A stretch of DNA of 64,000 nt from NCBI RefSeq assembly GCF_040712315.1, contig NC_134018.1, forward strand, positions 12,482,835-12,546,834, read 5' to 3'. The translations under genes and the position numbers were made by a program. Numbering within the stretch: the stretch's first letter is position 1; each line of letters starts with the position of its first letter. This DNA is from Castanea sativa. Its lineage: Eukaryota > Streptophyta > Magnoliopsida > Fagales > Fagaceae. The notes beneath the pieces were generated by a model that saw nothing but the letters and a program-made list of their open reading frames with translations, was not told the origin of the DNA and searched no databases. Positions 24,125-34,843 of this stretch are shown here, piece after piece.

Positions 24125-25257
24125 ACCGATTATACAAAAGAGGTTATTCCCTACCATACTTGAAGTGTGTCGACGTGGACGAAGCCGGAGGTACATCTTA
24201 GAAGAGATACACGAAGGCGTGTGCGGGAACCACGGCGGCCGGATCACGGCGAGCAAAGTCATCGAAACGGGTTACTTCGGCCAACCATCCAAACGGACGC
24301 GAAGCGCGACTGCGTCAAAAATTGCGACAAGTGTCAGAGATTTGGAAACATCCAGCGACTCCCAGCGAAGAAGTTGACGACCATATCATCCCCGTGGCCA
24401 TTCGCACAATGGGGAATCGACATCGTCGGACCGTTACCCCCGGGGAAAGGACAGGTAAGATTCCTCCTCGTCGCAATTGATTACTTTACAAAATGGGTGG
24501 AGGCCGAGGCAACGGCATCCATGAAAGCACGAGTCCGAAGCTTCGTGTGGAAAAATATCATCTGCAGGTTCGGGATACCACGGACGATCGTCACGGACAA
24601 CGGACGACAGTTTGATAACCAAGGCTTCAGAGACTTCTGCTCCGGCCTTGGCATCAAAAATCAGTTCTCATCCCCTGGGCATCCACAGGCGAATGGGCAG
24701 ACGGAAGTAACAAATCGGACATTGCTCCAGATGATCAAAACCAAGCTGGACGAGGCTAAAGGTGCACGGCCGAGAAGAAGTACCCGAACGTCTTGTGGGC
24801 CTACGGGAACCACTGCAAGAACTCCAACGGGCGAAACCCCATTCGAGGCTTACATACGGCACGCCGAGCGGTAATCCGGTCGAGGTGGGAGTAACCGGCA
24901 TCGGACGAGAAGCATTTCACGATGAAAGCAATGACCAACGATTCTGAGTAAATGCATACACTGGACGAGGTAAGAGACGAGCCTCGAACGGGATAGCGAG
25001 AATGCCGAAAGAAAATGGCCGAGTACTACAATAAAAGAGTGAGACTCGAACGACTCCACGTTGGTGACCTCGTCTTACGGAAGGTGACGACGGCAACCGA
25101 AACTCCACCCAAGGAAAGCTCGGCCCCGCATGGGAAGGACCTTGGAAAGTCACTCATTACTCCGGGCGGGGCGGCTATCACTGAAACCATGGACGGGAAA
25201 GCACTTCCTCGACCATGGAACATTGAACATTTAAAGAAGTACCATGAAAAGGTGTGA
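24125..25257 (+). pseudogene. Element 1 integrase
   Basis: Integrase inserts the DNA copy. The zinc part reads ILEEIHEGVCGNHGG then NCDKCQRFGN; the core reads WGIDIVGPLPPGKGQVRFLL, IVTDNGRQFD and SPGHPQANGQTEV, giving D, D and E of the catalytic triad in an open frame 24400-24760. After a further frame change the C-terminal part reads MAEYYNKRVRLERLHVGDLV and ends PRPWNIEHLKKYHEKV with TGA at 25257. In Tat elements the end of pol is followed by a noncoding spacer, as here. Confidence 0.85.
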
Positions 25258-25299
25258 CAAGCGAATGTATTCATTTTTACGAAATTAATAAAAGCATTG

Positions 25300-25850
25300 C
25301 CTACGGTCGTGCTAACGGACCGGTCCACGTGCGACGAGGCACGAAAGAATGTCTCCAAAAAAAATCTAACTAATAAAATTCCGCAACAGACGGATGTATA
25401 TTGCGACGAGGCCTGAAAGAATGTCTCTAAAAAAATCTAAGTAATAAAATTCCGCACCGACGGATGTATATTACTGACGAGGCACAAAGAATGTCTCCAA
25501 AAAAAAATCTAAGTAATAAAATTCCGCACCGACGGATGTATATTACTGACGAGGCACAAAGAATGTCTCCAACAAAATCTAAGTAATAAAATTCCGCACC
25601 GACGGATGTATATTACTGACGAGGCACAAAGAATGTCTCCAAAAAAATCTAAGTAATAAAATTCCGCACCGACGGATGTATATTACTGACGAGACACAAA
25701 GAATGTCTCCAACAACAAAAAAAAAAAAAAATCTCTAAGTAATGGGATCTTGCACCGACGGATATACGTTACTGACGAGACACAAAAGATGTCTCCTAAA
25801 AATCTAAGTAATGACAGGTGTGCATTACTGACGAGATAGAGAGATGTATA
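25300..25850. repeat. Element 1 spacer tandem repeats (~70 bp, about seven units)
   Basis: Units share CTAAGTAATAAAATTCCGCA, CCGACGGATGTATATTACTG and ACGAGGCACAAAGAATGTCT. They fill the gap between the end of pol (plus strand) and the end of the antisense gene (minus strand). Read on the minus strand, the core resembles the spacer repeats of Element 2 (CAGTAACTTACATCCATCTA ... GGCGGAATCTTG). Confidence 0.9.
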
Positions 25851-26026
25851 TTCCAAGTAAAGCAAAACAAGTAGCTACAAAGAGCAGTGAGCAATTACTT
25901 TAAAGCAAAAATAATAGTCTCAAAATATAAGTAAAATTGTTCCCAAGTTAAAGCCCAAAATACAAAGGGCACACCAAAAAAAAAAAAAAAAAAAAAAACG
26001 ATACAAGCAGAAATTATAAAAAGTTT

Positions 26027-28163
26027 TCACTCGTCCTCTCTTTCATCAGCAGGAGGGACTTCAGCTGGGGTACTAGCATCAGGAGCAGATTGCTGCGCAG
26101 CCTCGTCAGCAGACATCTCTCTATCTACCTCCTCCATATCTAGCATCGCCAAGTCTACTCCAGAGGGGTGTTTGATTAGGTATCTTCGCAGCAACTCGAA
26201 TCCCTTGAAGTACCAGCTAAAGAGGACAGAGTTGTACTCTTCAGTTTGCTGGAAGCCCTCCCCATTGCCCTTGCGGCAACCCCTTTCGGCCTCTCCCCGA
26301 CGAAGCTAGTTGTTCGTCCTTCAGAACCAGGCTGCGCTCGGTTCTAAAGTCGTCTGAATCTTCACTGGCCTCTTCCTTGGCGGCATTAACCTCACCCATG
26401 GCGACTATAAGCTCCTTCTTGAGCTTTGAGTTGTCCATCTCCAAGACGATATCTGCGATAAAGGCGACTCGACCTTGGCCTCTTGAGCTAAATACTCGGA
26501 GGAAAGATGAATACTTTCCCCCGACACTGTAGAACACGTAGGGGGGGTCAAAAAAAAAAAAAAAAAAAAAAGGAGAAGGAAGAAGTGAACGGGCATGTGA
26601 AGCAAAAATAACACAAGGGCATTACTGGACCGGCTTGTAATGACGACCCACAAGATCCTTCGTCGATGAGCACGAGAAGATCCTCAAGTCGTCCGCCGTC
26701 ACCACCTCACGAGCTACATCCACGGCAAGTCTCTCGTCGTCCCGGGATTGACGACGAACGAGAGTCGACCTTCTCCTTCCCACTTGTACGAAGTTCGGCG
26801 CTTCTTAGAAGCGGGAGTGGGGATTTCCTCGATAGAGGCGGCGGGAGGGCGACCTCGTCGTGTCGAGTCCGAGGAGACGAGATGCGTAATAGAAGCTGCG
26901 GGGAGTAATCGGAGGGCCCGTCCCGGTAATGCGGACCACCTTTCTCCCAAGGTGGGATAAAGGTTCGTCCTTTTTTGCTCTCATCTTGTCATACATGCCT
27001 TTGTTAAATTTGGTCGTCATCTCTGCGAAAAAGGAACGTATAAAAAAAAAAAAAACATGTGAAAGGAACATTCATGAGAAGGAAATACACAAGGCGCAAA
27101 TTACTTTTTTTGCCTTCAATCCGGAGGTTACGCAAGACGAAAGCAGAAGGTTCGGGGCCGAGACAATAGAATGCGAGAGTGCGCGGGTCTACAAGGTCGT
27201 CCCAATCCACAATTGTCTGCGCGTACTCAATCGCCTTCTCCACTCGTTCCTTATATCTGCTCTTGAGCTTAGGGCGCCTTTTTACTGCGCAAAACAATGA
27301 ACAGAGGAGTTAAAAAAAAAAAAAAAAAAAATTTTGGAGAAAATCAAGTTCAACGAAGCTCGGGTGACGGGAATAAGTAATGACGCACCTAAGTTTGGGG
27401 TCCTCCACTGACGAGATAGCCTCGGGAGTTCACCCCGAGCCCTCCAGAGGGGTTTCAAAATCGTCCCCGACACGAAAACGCACGGGATTTCCGGACTGAA
27501 AGACGAGGGTAAATTTCGGACGATCCAGGGTCCTCTTTTCCCATGGGACTAACTCATAATACCGAATTCTTTAGATTCCTTTAGACGGTACAAATAGGTG
27601 AGCTCGTCCACCCTAAGCTCTCCCCGTCGTAGCGGCCGGCCATAATCCCATACGGTGACCCGGTATCCTCCGGGAGTTAGGCATAAGTTGCCCCGGAGCA
27701 ATGCCGTAACGATCGCAACAACTCCATGAAAAAGGGATGAACGGGAGCCTCGGCCGCCGGATAAAAGAAGACTCGCCATAAAAGAGACCTCCCAGGGAAA
27801 GAATGACAAGCCCGATCCTCCTTGGGCGGCAAACGAACCCTAACCGCTCACGGAAGCTGAAATCTTTCCCTAAATCTACCTAAAACCTCGGAATCCGGAC
27901 CACGTACCTCTCACAGGGCGTGGAAAGCCACGACCTCCGGAAGGAAGAGACGGCGGTATCTCCACTTTGGATCGTCACTAGATGACGGCCGGTCTCGAGT
28001 TCACTCGTCCTCACCTCGGACATCCTTTCCCACTCCCTTAACAAATTCCCCAACCAATTGACGGATAGACGAAGTAATGGCAACAAATCGGCCACCACCG
28101 CTCCAAGCCAGTTACCCTGCGAGATAAAACCCTTAAAATTTGGGGAAACTCCTACAAACCCTC
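26027..28163 (-). pseudogene. Element 1 antisense gene, four coding exons plus leader (putative gypsy-type transposon protein)
   Basis: Runs opposite to gag-pol. Splice signals by eye give exons 28163-27389, 27294-27105, 27022-26626 and 26526-26027, with introns starting GTGCGTC, GTAATTT and GTAATGC and ending GCGCAG, TCGCAG and CTACAG. A leader exon ends CTTGAG/GTATGTT at 28361 with acceptor CGCTTAG at 28164. The probable start is MSEVRTSELETG at 28023. Conserved parts: DLLPLLR near the start, a middle region with VDELTYLYRLKESKE, then the exon 2 phrase 'TLAFYCLGPEPSAFVLRN', exon 3 MTTKFNKGMYDKMRAKKDEP and a coiled-coil-like last exon ending in an acidic tail. The middle region fits the plant 'putative gypsy type transposon' family (Pfam Transposase_28); its function is unknown. 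Indels break exons 1 and 4. Confidence 0.75.
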
Positions 28164-28440
28164 CTAAGCGCGCAAATAGGAAAGAAATCGAAGGACAAAC
28201 AACCCAAACCTCAGAACTATCTATCATAGAAAGACCAAAGAAGCTAAAAAAAAAAAAAAAAAAAAAAAAGGAAAGAAAGAAAAAGGGGGGCATCAGAATC
28301 TCATTATTAAGAAAAGGGGAAGAAGAAAAAGAAGAACGAAAGGAAAAGGAAAGAACATACCTCAAGCTAGAGAACCCTGCCTTGCACCAGCTTTGGAGAG
28401 ATGGAGAATGCGCACTAATTCACAGAGAGAATTGAAGGAA
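28164..28440 (-). promoter_or_regulatory. leader exon and leader intron of the Element 1 antisense gene
   Basis: On the minus strand an exon-like segment ending CTAGCTTGAG meets GTATGTTC at 28360; the acceptor GCGCTTAG ends at 28164. Element 2 has the same arrangement (AAG/GTATGTC at 36553 and GCTGTTTAG at 36771). Transcription would start near the 3' LTR and run toward pol. The promoter itself is not identified. Confidence 0.5.
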
Positions 28441-28771
28441 TAGGAAGGAGCACAAACAGGAAGTTTTAGAAGATGAGAAACAAAAAGAAGAAGAAAAGTG
28501 GGAGTTTTTAAACAAAAAAAAAAAAAAAAAAAAAAACCCCAACTTAGCGGGAAACCCAAGGGTCGCACAAAGCGCACCGAGTGAGCGACACGTGGCAGCA
28601 ATCGAAAGGCGCCGCCACTACGCCCTTTATTACGGCACGAAACCCATACGCAACCTCAAACGATTCGCATTCTGAGGACGACGTATTCGAGCGATTCGCA
28701 TTCTATGGACGACATACTCGATCCTGTGGACGACATGACGCGTCACGACGACCACATGATCCGGGGGCATC

Positions 28772-29272
28772 TGATGGGAATGACGAGAATGGCTCACTGA
28801 CGAGTACAATGATACTGACGACTTATACCTCCATGACGAGAGAAAAATCCCACGTCACTGACGAGGGCACCAAAATGGTTCTCTGACAGCAGTAATGCCT
28901 CGAGCGGTTACGACACCAGCTGGGTAGACCGTTGGAGGCATATTAAAGAACCATTACTCGGCCAGGAGCACCATTAAACCTGGAATTAATGCCGTAACGG
29001 CTAGACACCAAAGAGAAGTATATAAAGGAGAAGCACCATCCACACAAGGTACACAATTGCATAAAGAACAAATAAATTCCTTAAGAAAAACTCTATTTTC
29101 TTTTTTGAGCTAACTTTGGCATCGGAGGTGTTGTGGCAGGCACCACACCGGTGACCGAGTAAAGAAACTTGTCTTATCCGCAGGAGTGGCGCAGTGATCG
29201 TTTGGGCGGACTCCCGCCGGCTGGAATTCATCTGGACGAACCTTCCCCAACTGACGATATTCTGCTTCAACA
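28772..29272 (+). repeat. Element 1 3' LTR
   Basis: 501 bp, TGATGGG to TTCAACA, then the TTAGT target duplication. A polypurine-like CCGGGGGCATC precedes it. This copy appears regular throughout, unlike the end of the 5' copy. Confidence 0.9.
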
Positions 29273-29277
29273 TTAGT

Positions 29278-30090
29278 CTTGGTTTATGTGTAAGATTTGT
29301 CTTTGTTTGAACAAAGTTGAGGCTGCTGGATGATTGTATTATCAAATGAAATTCAATAATGATGTTGAGAAATTTTATTATATTGTCCTACACTTTAAAT
29401 TTTATTTTATTATTGTGATATTATAATTTTATATTACATGTAATGTTTCTTTTATTTGTAATTTTTTTTAATTATAAATATATACTAGAGGTAGGGTTAT
29501 GTATTACATGTGTCTTCATAGAATAATTTTCACATCATTTTGTATTTCATAATATTGTTTTGTAAACAAAATTCTAAAGAAGTAGTTTTAATTTAATAAA
29601 AATGATGTTACACTGATTACAGTTATGAAAAGAAAAAAAAATTGTAAAATTTATTGTATTGTGCAATATTGTTATAACTAATAAGGTGCATGTCTTCAAA
29701 AGTTATGTTGTGAATTAGTAACTTTCACTAGAATTTGGTTAAACCCCTTTCAGGTGAGGTGGCAAAATAGATCTCGACTCTTTTAAAGAGCCAACAAAAG
29801 AGCAATGAGTCAATAAGTTGACCTTTCAAATATGATCACTTGCTGGAAAATGATATAGCTAGTGACATGAACTTATGAAGCCTCTTGGCATCTATGAAGC
29901 CTTTACAACTATTTTACTCTCTCTTTAAGTGCCAAAAAAGGTATGTGCCAATGAATAAAGATATTTTGTCACCCTCTTATTATTTTACTTTATACTCTAT
30001 TAATCATAGCATATTACATGTTCTTATTTTTTTTTCTTTTATAGAGTCTATGAAAACAATAAGATACACGGTATATTGTAATTTGTGAAA
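29278..30090. other. AT-rich interval right of Element 1
   Basis: No coding frame or repeat family recognised in about 800 bp. Homopolymer-rich. Confidence 0.5.
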
Positions 30091-30097
30091 GGCTAAA

Positions 30098-30276
30098 GAT
30101 TTGCTGTAAACTAAGTTGCAGCAACTCCTGCTAAATACACACATGTCAATGCCTCATTTAGTGAAAAATTCAATCTTGAAAGAGAAGTTTTCATTTAAAT
30201 ATATGTCTGGACAATCTGAGACATTGACATGCATGCATTTTTGCAGAAGTTGTTGCAACTTAGTTTACAGCAAATC
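30098..30276. mobile_element. long-arm hairpin MITE
   Basis: Left arm GATTTGCTGTAAACTAAGTT then GCAGCAACTCCTGC; the reverse complement of the right arm reads GATTTGCTGTAAACTAAGTT then GCAACAACTTCTGC. The first 20 bp are identical and the next 14 differ at two positions. A further inner match pairs ACATGTCAATG with CATTGACATG. About 110 bp of loop. No protein coded. A transcript would fold into a long duplex. Confidence 0.75.
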
Positions 30277-30307
30277 CTTACCCGTGAAATATGAAGTATA
30301 ACACTAA

Positions 30308-30523
30308 GGGTCTGTTTGGATAGAACTTATTGCTGAAAACTGAAAACTGAAAACACTGTACCAAAATAATTTTTTAATATGTAAAAAGTACTGTTCATGC
30401 CAAAAAGTACTGTTCATTGGCCTAAAATCACTGTACATGGCCAATGAACAGTGACAGATGCGCTTGGAAAAAAAAAAAAAAAAACGGGCTGGACGTGGAC
30501 GTGGACGTGCTATCCAAACGTCC
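30308..30523. mobile_element. MITE with GGTCTGTTTGGATAG ends, copy A
   Basis: Begins GGGTCTGTTTGGATAGAAC and ends CTATCCAAACGTCC, an inverted terminal repeat of about 15 bp. Inside are GCTGAAAACTGAAAACTG and repeated ACTGTTCAT phrases. A related copy in opposite orientation lies at 33786-34053. Confidence 0.65.
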
Positions 30524-30529
30524 TCTAAG

Positions 30530-31490
30530 AGTGCGATCGAAGATTTTAATTTTGCACTAATGATTAATTTGAGTATAAAAATTATTTGTCCCATTTTTTG
30601 TATTTCACTTTATATGTCTCTGATCACAATTTCCCATGTGTTTTATTTTAATTTTTAAAATTTTAAAACTTTAGTTAATATTTTACAACGGAAGAAAAAA
30701 TAATATATGTGATTCATTTAGGAAAAAAAAGCATATGCGGCAAATAGTAATTAGTAGATAATAATCTAGATTGCAAAAAGTGGAGGATTTCTATTCCCAA
30801 TTTGATAAAGGTGAATGCGCTAAGGATCAATTTGACCTTCCAAACCTAGTGGGAATAATGCTTGACTAAGCTCCCTCATTTGGTATTGTGGTAAAAAGTA
30901 GAACTTTAACAATAGAATTTTAGTAGCAAAGATTTTATTATAGAGAATTCTAACTAAAAGTTCTTTAGCGTTTAGAGTATTTACCAAATTACAATGAATA
31001 TTGTTTTAAGGTTCTGGATCTATAGGATGTGACCGGTCGTGTGTTAGCAGTTAGCACACCAAAAAAGTTCTTTAAAACCCTAAAAGCATTTTTAGCAAAA
31101 ATTGCCACGCGTTTAGCAATTTTGCTAAAGTTCTTTAAGGGTAGAAAGGCTTAAGGCTAATGCTGAAATTTGAAACATTTCGTAAAGGCTCTGTAATGCA
31201 GGAGCTGTTTGGTTAAGAGGAAAAAGTGGTGTTTTTAGTATTCATTTTCAATTTTTTGTGGGTCTCATCACCAAAAAATTGGTTTGGTTGTGTTTGGGTA
31301 CTCAATATTCATTTTCAGTTTTCAAAAAAAGTAGATTTGAATAAAGAAAATGAATACAACTTTTGTGTGTTTTCGTTTTACATGAATATGAATGCAGTGG
31401 CATATTCATAAATTAATACTGTGAAAACAAAATGTTACTTTTTTTTTTAGTAATGTGATATGTGTAAGTAAGAAAAGTTGCTTTAAAAAA
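30530..31490. other. AT-rich interval with low-complexity sequence
   Basis: No gene recognised. Around 31070-31160 a palindromic stretch with 'TTTAGCAAAAATTGC' and 'GCAATTTTGCTAAAG' may be another small hairpin. Confidence 0.4.
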
Positions 31491-31492
31491 AA

Positions 31493-32630
31493 ATGACCAA
31501 ACCCGGGTTGCGGGTCAAACGGGTCACGGGTCATCTTAAGCGGGTTAAAAACGGGTTCGGGTCAATCGGGTTGCGGGTCGGGTCGGGTTGACCCGTATTT
31601 TTCATAAAATTTAAAAAATAAATAAATAAAACAACATGTATTTGTCATTTGGAAAGTTATGCAACAAATTATTTGATGTAAAATGCATTATTTTGACTTC
31701 ACCACTTATATCAAGAATGAATTCAGTTAAACTTATTAATACTTATTCAATAATTTTAAAATTATACAAATCCTAACATTGCTATCTAAAACAAAATAAC
31801 ACAAACATAAGTAAAACAAATACACATGTTTTATTTTTATACAATATCAATATTCCAAAATATAAAACAAAATTACAAATGACTTATTGGATAACTCATT
31901 TGATAAAGAATAAAAACATATAAGAAATTTACAATTTTGAAAATTAATTTTATAATCTATTATCAATTATGGTTGGTACTCTATTTCAATTTGAGATATA
32001 CATTAAAATTTGATTGCTTACTTATTTATACATGGTCTCTTTTATGAATATCATATCATTGTTAAGCAACACACACTCTAGAAAATATCATAATTTATTT
32101 TGAAAAGCCGTTTATTTTGGACATAAATTGTTAAAAAATAAGTCTAAGCATTCATAATTTATGCTAATTTGATACTTTGACTTCACTATTTTTACACTTG
32201 TAAATATTTCTCACACATGTCTACAATTTTAAATCTATATTTTTAACTCTATTGTAACCATATTATCTTGACATGCACTTTGTTATTTGATATCTAAAAA
32301 TCTTTACGCATTACAGAATGCTCAACTTTTTATCTTTCAATTCATTTGCATATGTAAATGTATCAATTGTTTCCTTAAATCTCACAATAAACAATTAAAC
32401 TACTATTGTCTTAATTTTACTCTTCTTTTTTTACCAAAAAAAAAAAGTTTTAAAAAAGTGATTCGGGTTGCGGGTTGGGTCGGGTTGACACACAAAAAAC
32501 TCGGAAAACTTGGGTCGGGTCACAGATCAATCCGTTTTTGTTTTAGGTCAAAAAAATCGAGTTTGGGTCAAGTATTTTTCGGGCCGGGTCGGGTCAGGTA
32601 AAAAAAAATTGACCCGTTTTGCCATGTCTA
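31493..32630. mobile_element. DNA element with CGGGTCGGGTTG-rich ends
   Basis: The left end (31500-31600) carries many GGGTTGCGGGTC and CGGGTCGGGTTGACCCG phrases; the right end (32460-32628) repeats GGGTTGGGTCGGGTTGACA and closes TTGACCCGTTTTGCCATGTC. The intervening 850 bp is AT-rich and noncoding. Plant DNA transposons with clustered subterminal 'gggtcgggttg' phrases and a 'taGacatGGCAAaacGGGTC'-type tip are common, so a non-autonomous element is likely. No target duplication was confirmed. Confidence 0.5.
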
Positions 32631-33785
32631 GCTATGATGTATTCTATACCCAAATTATCCATTCAAAACAACTTACCAAACAACACCAATTGTGAAAATA
32701 AGTGTTTTTTTTTCTATATTCAAATTCAAGATTTGAATATAGAATAAAAGAAATGAAAAGTGGATTAATTCACCACTTTTTGAAACCAAACAAACGCTCA
32801 ATATTCATGCTTTATAAATTCAAAACTTTAAAGTATTTTTCACTTTAATTTGCCTAATATTAAAATACTAAAGAACTTTTTAATTAAAGTTCTATATAAC
32901 TATATTGCAAAAGTTCTACAATTAAAGTTATACTTCTTATAGGAATTAATGCCAAATGGGAATTTAGGGGTAGATCTAATGGAGAGTAGTGCCTCAACGT
33001 TGGGCTGTAGTAATTGGATGAGGAGTCTGTGGAGGAAGATTAGCATGAGACTCAGAGCTAGGCATGAAGTGTGATGAAACTGGTTCTTAAGGTGCATCTT
33101 GTGGCACTCAGAGACAAGGTGATCACCATGACACCGATAAGCGATAACACTAACAGAAAGCATCTATCAGATTGATTGATAGGAAGAGTCCCTCAAGGTC
33201 GTAGATTTAGATGTGACTTGAGAGGCAATGACTAAGGCAACGTCGGAGAGGCAATGACTAAGTTGCAAAAAAGAATTTTTTATTTTTTATTTTAATTATA
33301 TATTTAGTTTTTACTATTTCTTAGCATTTTTTTTTGTTCTTATGATTCAATGAAATTAATTTCTTTATTTTTATTTTATTTTTCAATTAAATTATGAAAC
33401 TTAAGTCATTATAAAAATCTATTAAAATGATACAATTAATCTTGTGAATTAATTTGAAACAAGGTAAACGTTTCACCGAAGTTTATATATTAAGGTATGA
33501 TTCGAACACTAACATTAAAATTAAAGTAAATTAGTTCAATACCTTGTTGAACCTCTGTTTTAATTATGATATATCGATTAAGATTGATATTGACATATTT
33601 TTGTAAATTTTATGGTCTAAATTATAAACTATCAATTTTTATAATTCAATAGTTATAACATGGAATAGGAATTTGAACTCTAAATGTCTCCGTAAAAAAC
33701 ATTAGGTGCTCACCGTTTAAGTTAAAAGACTTTTGGCACACAAATTTCCATAGTTAAAAGATATATATTTCCATTGAAAATACTA
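32631..33785. other. AT-rich interval
   Basis: No supported gene. A minus-strand frame near 33110-33160 contains a cysteine/histidine phrase that resembles half of a zinc knuckle, but is too short and imperfect to call. Confidence 0.4.
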
Positions 33786-34053
33786 AGAATGTGTTTGGAT
33801 TCAACTGAAAAGGGGCTGCGTTTTGCGTTTCAAGCCTTTTTTTTTTTTTTTTCCAGCCGCAGATGTTGACTTGTCTTCCGTGAATAGTGCATCCGTGCAC
33901 TGTTCACGGACCCACAAATTTCACTTTTCAGCCACTTTTTCATTAAAAATAGGTCCCGCGGTACTATTCACACATTTTAAAATTATTTTGCTACAGTATT
34001 TTCAGTTTTCAGTTTTCAGATTTCAGCAATAAGTTCTATCCAAACAGACCCTA
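33786..34053. mobile_element. MITE with GGTCTGTTTGGATAG ends, copy B (inverted)
   Basis: The right end TTTCAGCAATAAGTTCTATC, CAAACAGACCCT is the reverse complement of the left end of copy A; the left end has GTGTTTGGATTCAA. Also carries GTGCACTGTTCACGGACC. Same family as 30308-30523 with a different interior. Confidence 0.6.
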
Positions 34054-34480
34054 AAAGTGTCAACCAATTAAATTAAAAGTCTTTTAGCACAAGCTTTCGT
34101 AGTTAAGAGATAATAACCTCAAATTTAAAGTGTAAAATTGTATGTTGATCTTTTATCTAAAAGTAATGCTATAGCCACACTAATTTACAATATTTTTACA
34201 AACTATATATTATTATAGTCAATTCTCTTACGAGTTCTATTATTTGGACTTACCACTAAAATCATTTCTCTTTTAATTATTAATAACCACTCACACATCA
34301 ACGATTTGTAAATTTTTTTATAAATCTAATATTTTAATTTCCTTTATCTAAATACCAAGTAAAAAAAATGAAGTTTTGGTGATTTGGGTTCTTACCTAAG
34401 AGTAGTGACTATTACCAAAGAGTAAGTAGTATAATAAACTCATTTGTGTACATTGTGTGTGAATATTTATACAGAAATTT
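34054..34480. other. AT-rich upstream region of the 2S albumin gene
   Basis: No gene. The phrase AAGTAATGCTATAGCCACAC near 34162 recalls the end of the foldback MITE at 50496, so this may be a partial relative. Confidence 0.35.
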
Positions 34481-34488
34481 TTAGAAAT

Positions 34489-34498
34489 CATGCATGCA
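34489..34498 (+). promoter_or_regulatory. RY motif (CATGCATGCA)
   Basis: A double CATGCA motif 350 bp upstream of the 2S albumin ATG. RY motifs are bound by the B3-domain seed regulators (ABI3, FUS3, LEC2) in seed storage genes, which fits the gene downstream. A second CATGCA lies at 34735. Confidence 0.6.
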
Positions 34499-34719
34499 AT
34501 GTACACTATTGATCGTGGAACAAGATTTTTCCGTTACCCAATAACTACCCTTTACTGATTAAAGAGAATTTTTATATTAAAATTAAAAACTTACTGATGA
34601 TTAAACAGCAATATTGCATGGAAGAACCATACGTGGAAGCATGAATGCACCCAAAACCACCACGCATACAGCCACCCCAAGAATATGCCAAATCCAACCT
34701 GACCATCCCTCCTTACACC

Positions 34720-34762
34720 GTTACACGTACTCTACATGCATTCCCAAAATCTTCAATAAATA
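34720..34762 (+). promoter_or_regulatory. 2S albumin core promoter (ABRE-like, RY, TATA-like)
   Basis: In order: TTACACGTAC (ABRE-like ACGT core, 34721-34730), CATGCA (34735-34740) and CAATAAATAC (TATA-like, 34754-34763), about 85 bp before the ATG. The same block, with TTACACGTAC, CATGCA and TACAAATAC, precedes the second 2S albumin copy, so the promoter was duplicated with the gene. Confidence 0.6.
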
Positions 34763-34843
34763 CGTACCATTTCCTCCTTAGATTCTCACCACAACCCAAA
34801 TATTAGTACGTTCCGTACATACTACCACAAGTCCCCAACAACA

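Larger units (their letters stand above)
19572..29272 (+). mobile_element. Element 1: 9.7-kb Tat-type Ty3/gypsy retrotransposon with antisense gene
   Basis: LTRs at 19572-20066 and 28772-29272 are flanked by the target duplication TTAGT (19567-19571, 29273-29277). Order: primer-binding region, gag, protease, RT, two RNase H regions, integrase, a tandem-repeat spacer, an oppositely oriented multi-exon gene, polypurine tract, LTR. A dual RNase H (the second marked by TNNEAEYEG) and an antisense gene fit the Tat lineage of plant Ty3/gypsy elements. The first ~410 bp of the two LTRs differ at about two positions, yet gag-pol and the antisense gene are full of small indels. Active reverse transcription from this copy is not possible as written. 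Confidence 0.92.

Noticed and set aside
25300..25850. Regularly spaced repeats that at first look resemble a CRISPR array
   Set aside because: Units are contiguous and similar throughout, without unique spacers, inside a plant retrotransposon; they are ordinary tandem repeats.
28058..28435. Lysine-rich plus-strand frame
   Set aside because: Shadow of the leader intron poly(T) tract of the antisense gene.
31500..32620. GGGT-rich clusters as interstitial telomere repeats
   Set aside because: Plant telomere repeat is TTTAGGG; the units here are GGGTCGGGTTG and sit at the two ends of a discrete element.
32900..33163. Minus-strand frame with a CHGDHLVSEC phrase like a retroviral zinc knuckle
   Set aside because: The first cysteine is missing and spacing is wrong for CX2CX4HX4C; there are no gag neighbours.
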